Below are positions 63,836 through 64,000 of a DNA stretch of 64,000 nucleotides, in pieces. Positions within the stretch are counted from its first letter, which is position 1, and every line of letters begins with the position of its first letter. Under the pieces are notes generated by a model that worked only from the letters and a program-made list of their open reading frames with translations, made no database searches and was not told the origin of the DNA. The position numbers and the translations under genes are program-made. The DNA is from Deltaproteobacteria bacterium (GTDB lineage: Bacteria > Myxococcota_A > Polyangia > Polyangiales > Polyangiaceae): NCBI GenBank assembly GCA_016218915.1, contig JACRCQ010000050.1, positions 22,309-86,308 on the forward strand. The letters run 5' to 3'.

Positions 63836-64000
63836 ATGAAGCTGAAGGCCTTGGCTGCCGCGGTTCTCGCGCTGCTTGGCTGCATGTCGTGCAGCGCCTC
63901 CGAGAAGGACCCGGAAAGTCCATGCAACCGGCCGATGCTCGACAGCATGACGGCCCTTGCGACCGTGGAGGGGCAGACGGGTGTCCCGCTTACCAAGATG
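63836..64000 (+). CDS. Lipoprotein, 3' truncated by window edge
   Basis: ATG 63836, with a purine-rich gtggagggag about 15 bases upstream. The first 55 residues show a lipoprotein signal (MKLKALAAAVLALLGCMSC) with lipobox LLGC. The rest runs off the window; no family can be given. Confidence 0.6.
   Translation, partial: MKLKALAAAVLALLGCMSCSASEKDPESPCNRPMLDSMTALATVEGQTGVPLTKM

Overview
The window is high-GC DNA and most likely comes from a member of the Myxococcota, probably Polyangia. This is inferred from content: many lipoproteins with a Cys lipobox followed by Ala/Gly/Pro/Asp-rich linkers, two proteins with MYXO-CTERM-like tails, an FHA-domain sigma-54 activator coupled to a Ser/Thr kinase, an AgmX/PglI-type C-terminal domain, an IgGFc-binding-type secreted protein, a PocR-type hybrid kinase and Sel1 and WD40 proteins. 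No rRNA, tRNA or CRISPR array was seen.

Layout. 1-7.5 kb: the end of a radical SAM/SPASM gene, an SF2 helicase, two envelope proteins, and an FHA/sigma-54 activator overlapping a Ser/Thr kinase gene. 7.6-18.5 kb: TraB/GumN membrane protein, PocR hybrid histidine kinase, GH25 lysozyme-like protein, and lipoproteins including an IgGFc-binding-type protein. 18.6-26 kb: a B12-fold-type radical SAM gene with a partner of unknown function, then a radical SAM/SPASM enzyme carrying its own lipoprotein-like Tyr/Pro/Asp tail, then a DUF1566 lipoprotein. 26-38 kb: glutathione S-transferase, Sel1 and WD40 proteins, a parallel beta-helix protein, a zinc-ribbon protein, a triacylglycerol lipase and more lipoproteins. 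38-46 kb: metabolic block with tRNA-dihydrouridine synthase, Rieske protein, M18 aminopeptidase, glutamate dehydrogenase and a receiver/PEP-pyruvate-binding protein. 46.2-48.1 kb: a complete group II intron with its reverse transcriptase, inserted next to a REP-like palindrome. 48.2-64 kb: ferritin-like protein, esterase, the alpha-glucan/radical SAM cluster, a second PEP/pyruvate-binding protein, an ABC-F ATPase with a glutaredoxin-like partner, a HtrA-like protease and a truncated lipoprotein gene.

The most unusual locus is 49.9-56.3 kb. It encodes a lipoprotein with two starch-binding (CBM21/CBM53-like) repeats. Next comes a 1061-residue fusion of a glycogen-binding-like domain, a GH13 amylase domain with its catalytic triad, and a C-terminal radical SAM domain. 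The fusion gene overlaps the gene for a second starch-binding paralogue without a signal peptide. That in turn overlaps a radical SAM/SPASM gene whose N-terminus looks like a PqqD-type peptide-recognition domain. I read this as an undescribed system joining alpha-glucan binding or cleavage to radical-SAM modification. The starch-binding proteins are the first candidate substrates, but that role is inference. The radical SAM enzyme at 22.7 kb with a lipoprotein-like tail may follow a related logic of enzyme with substrate in cis.
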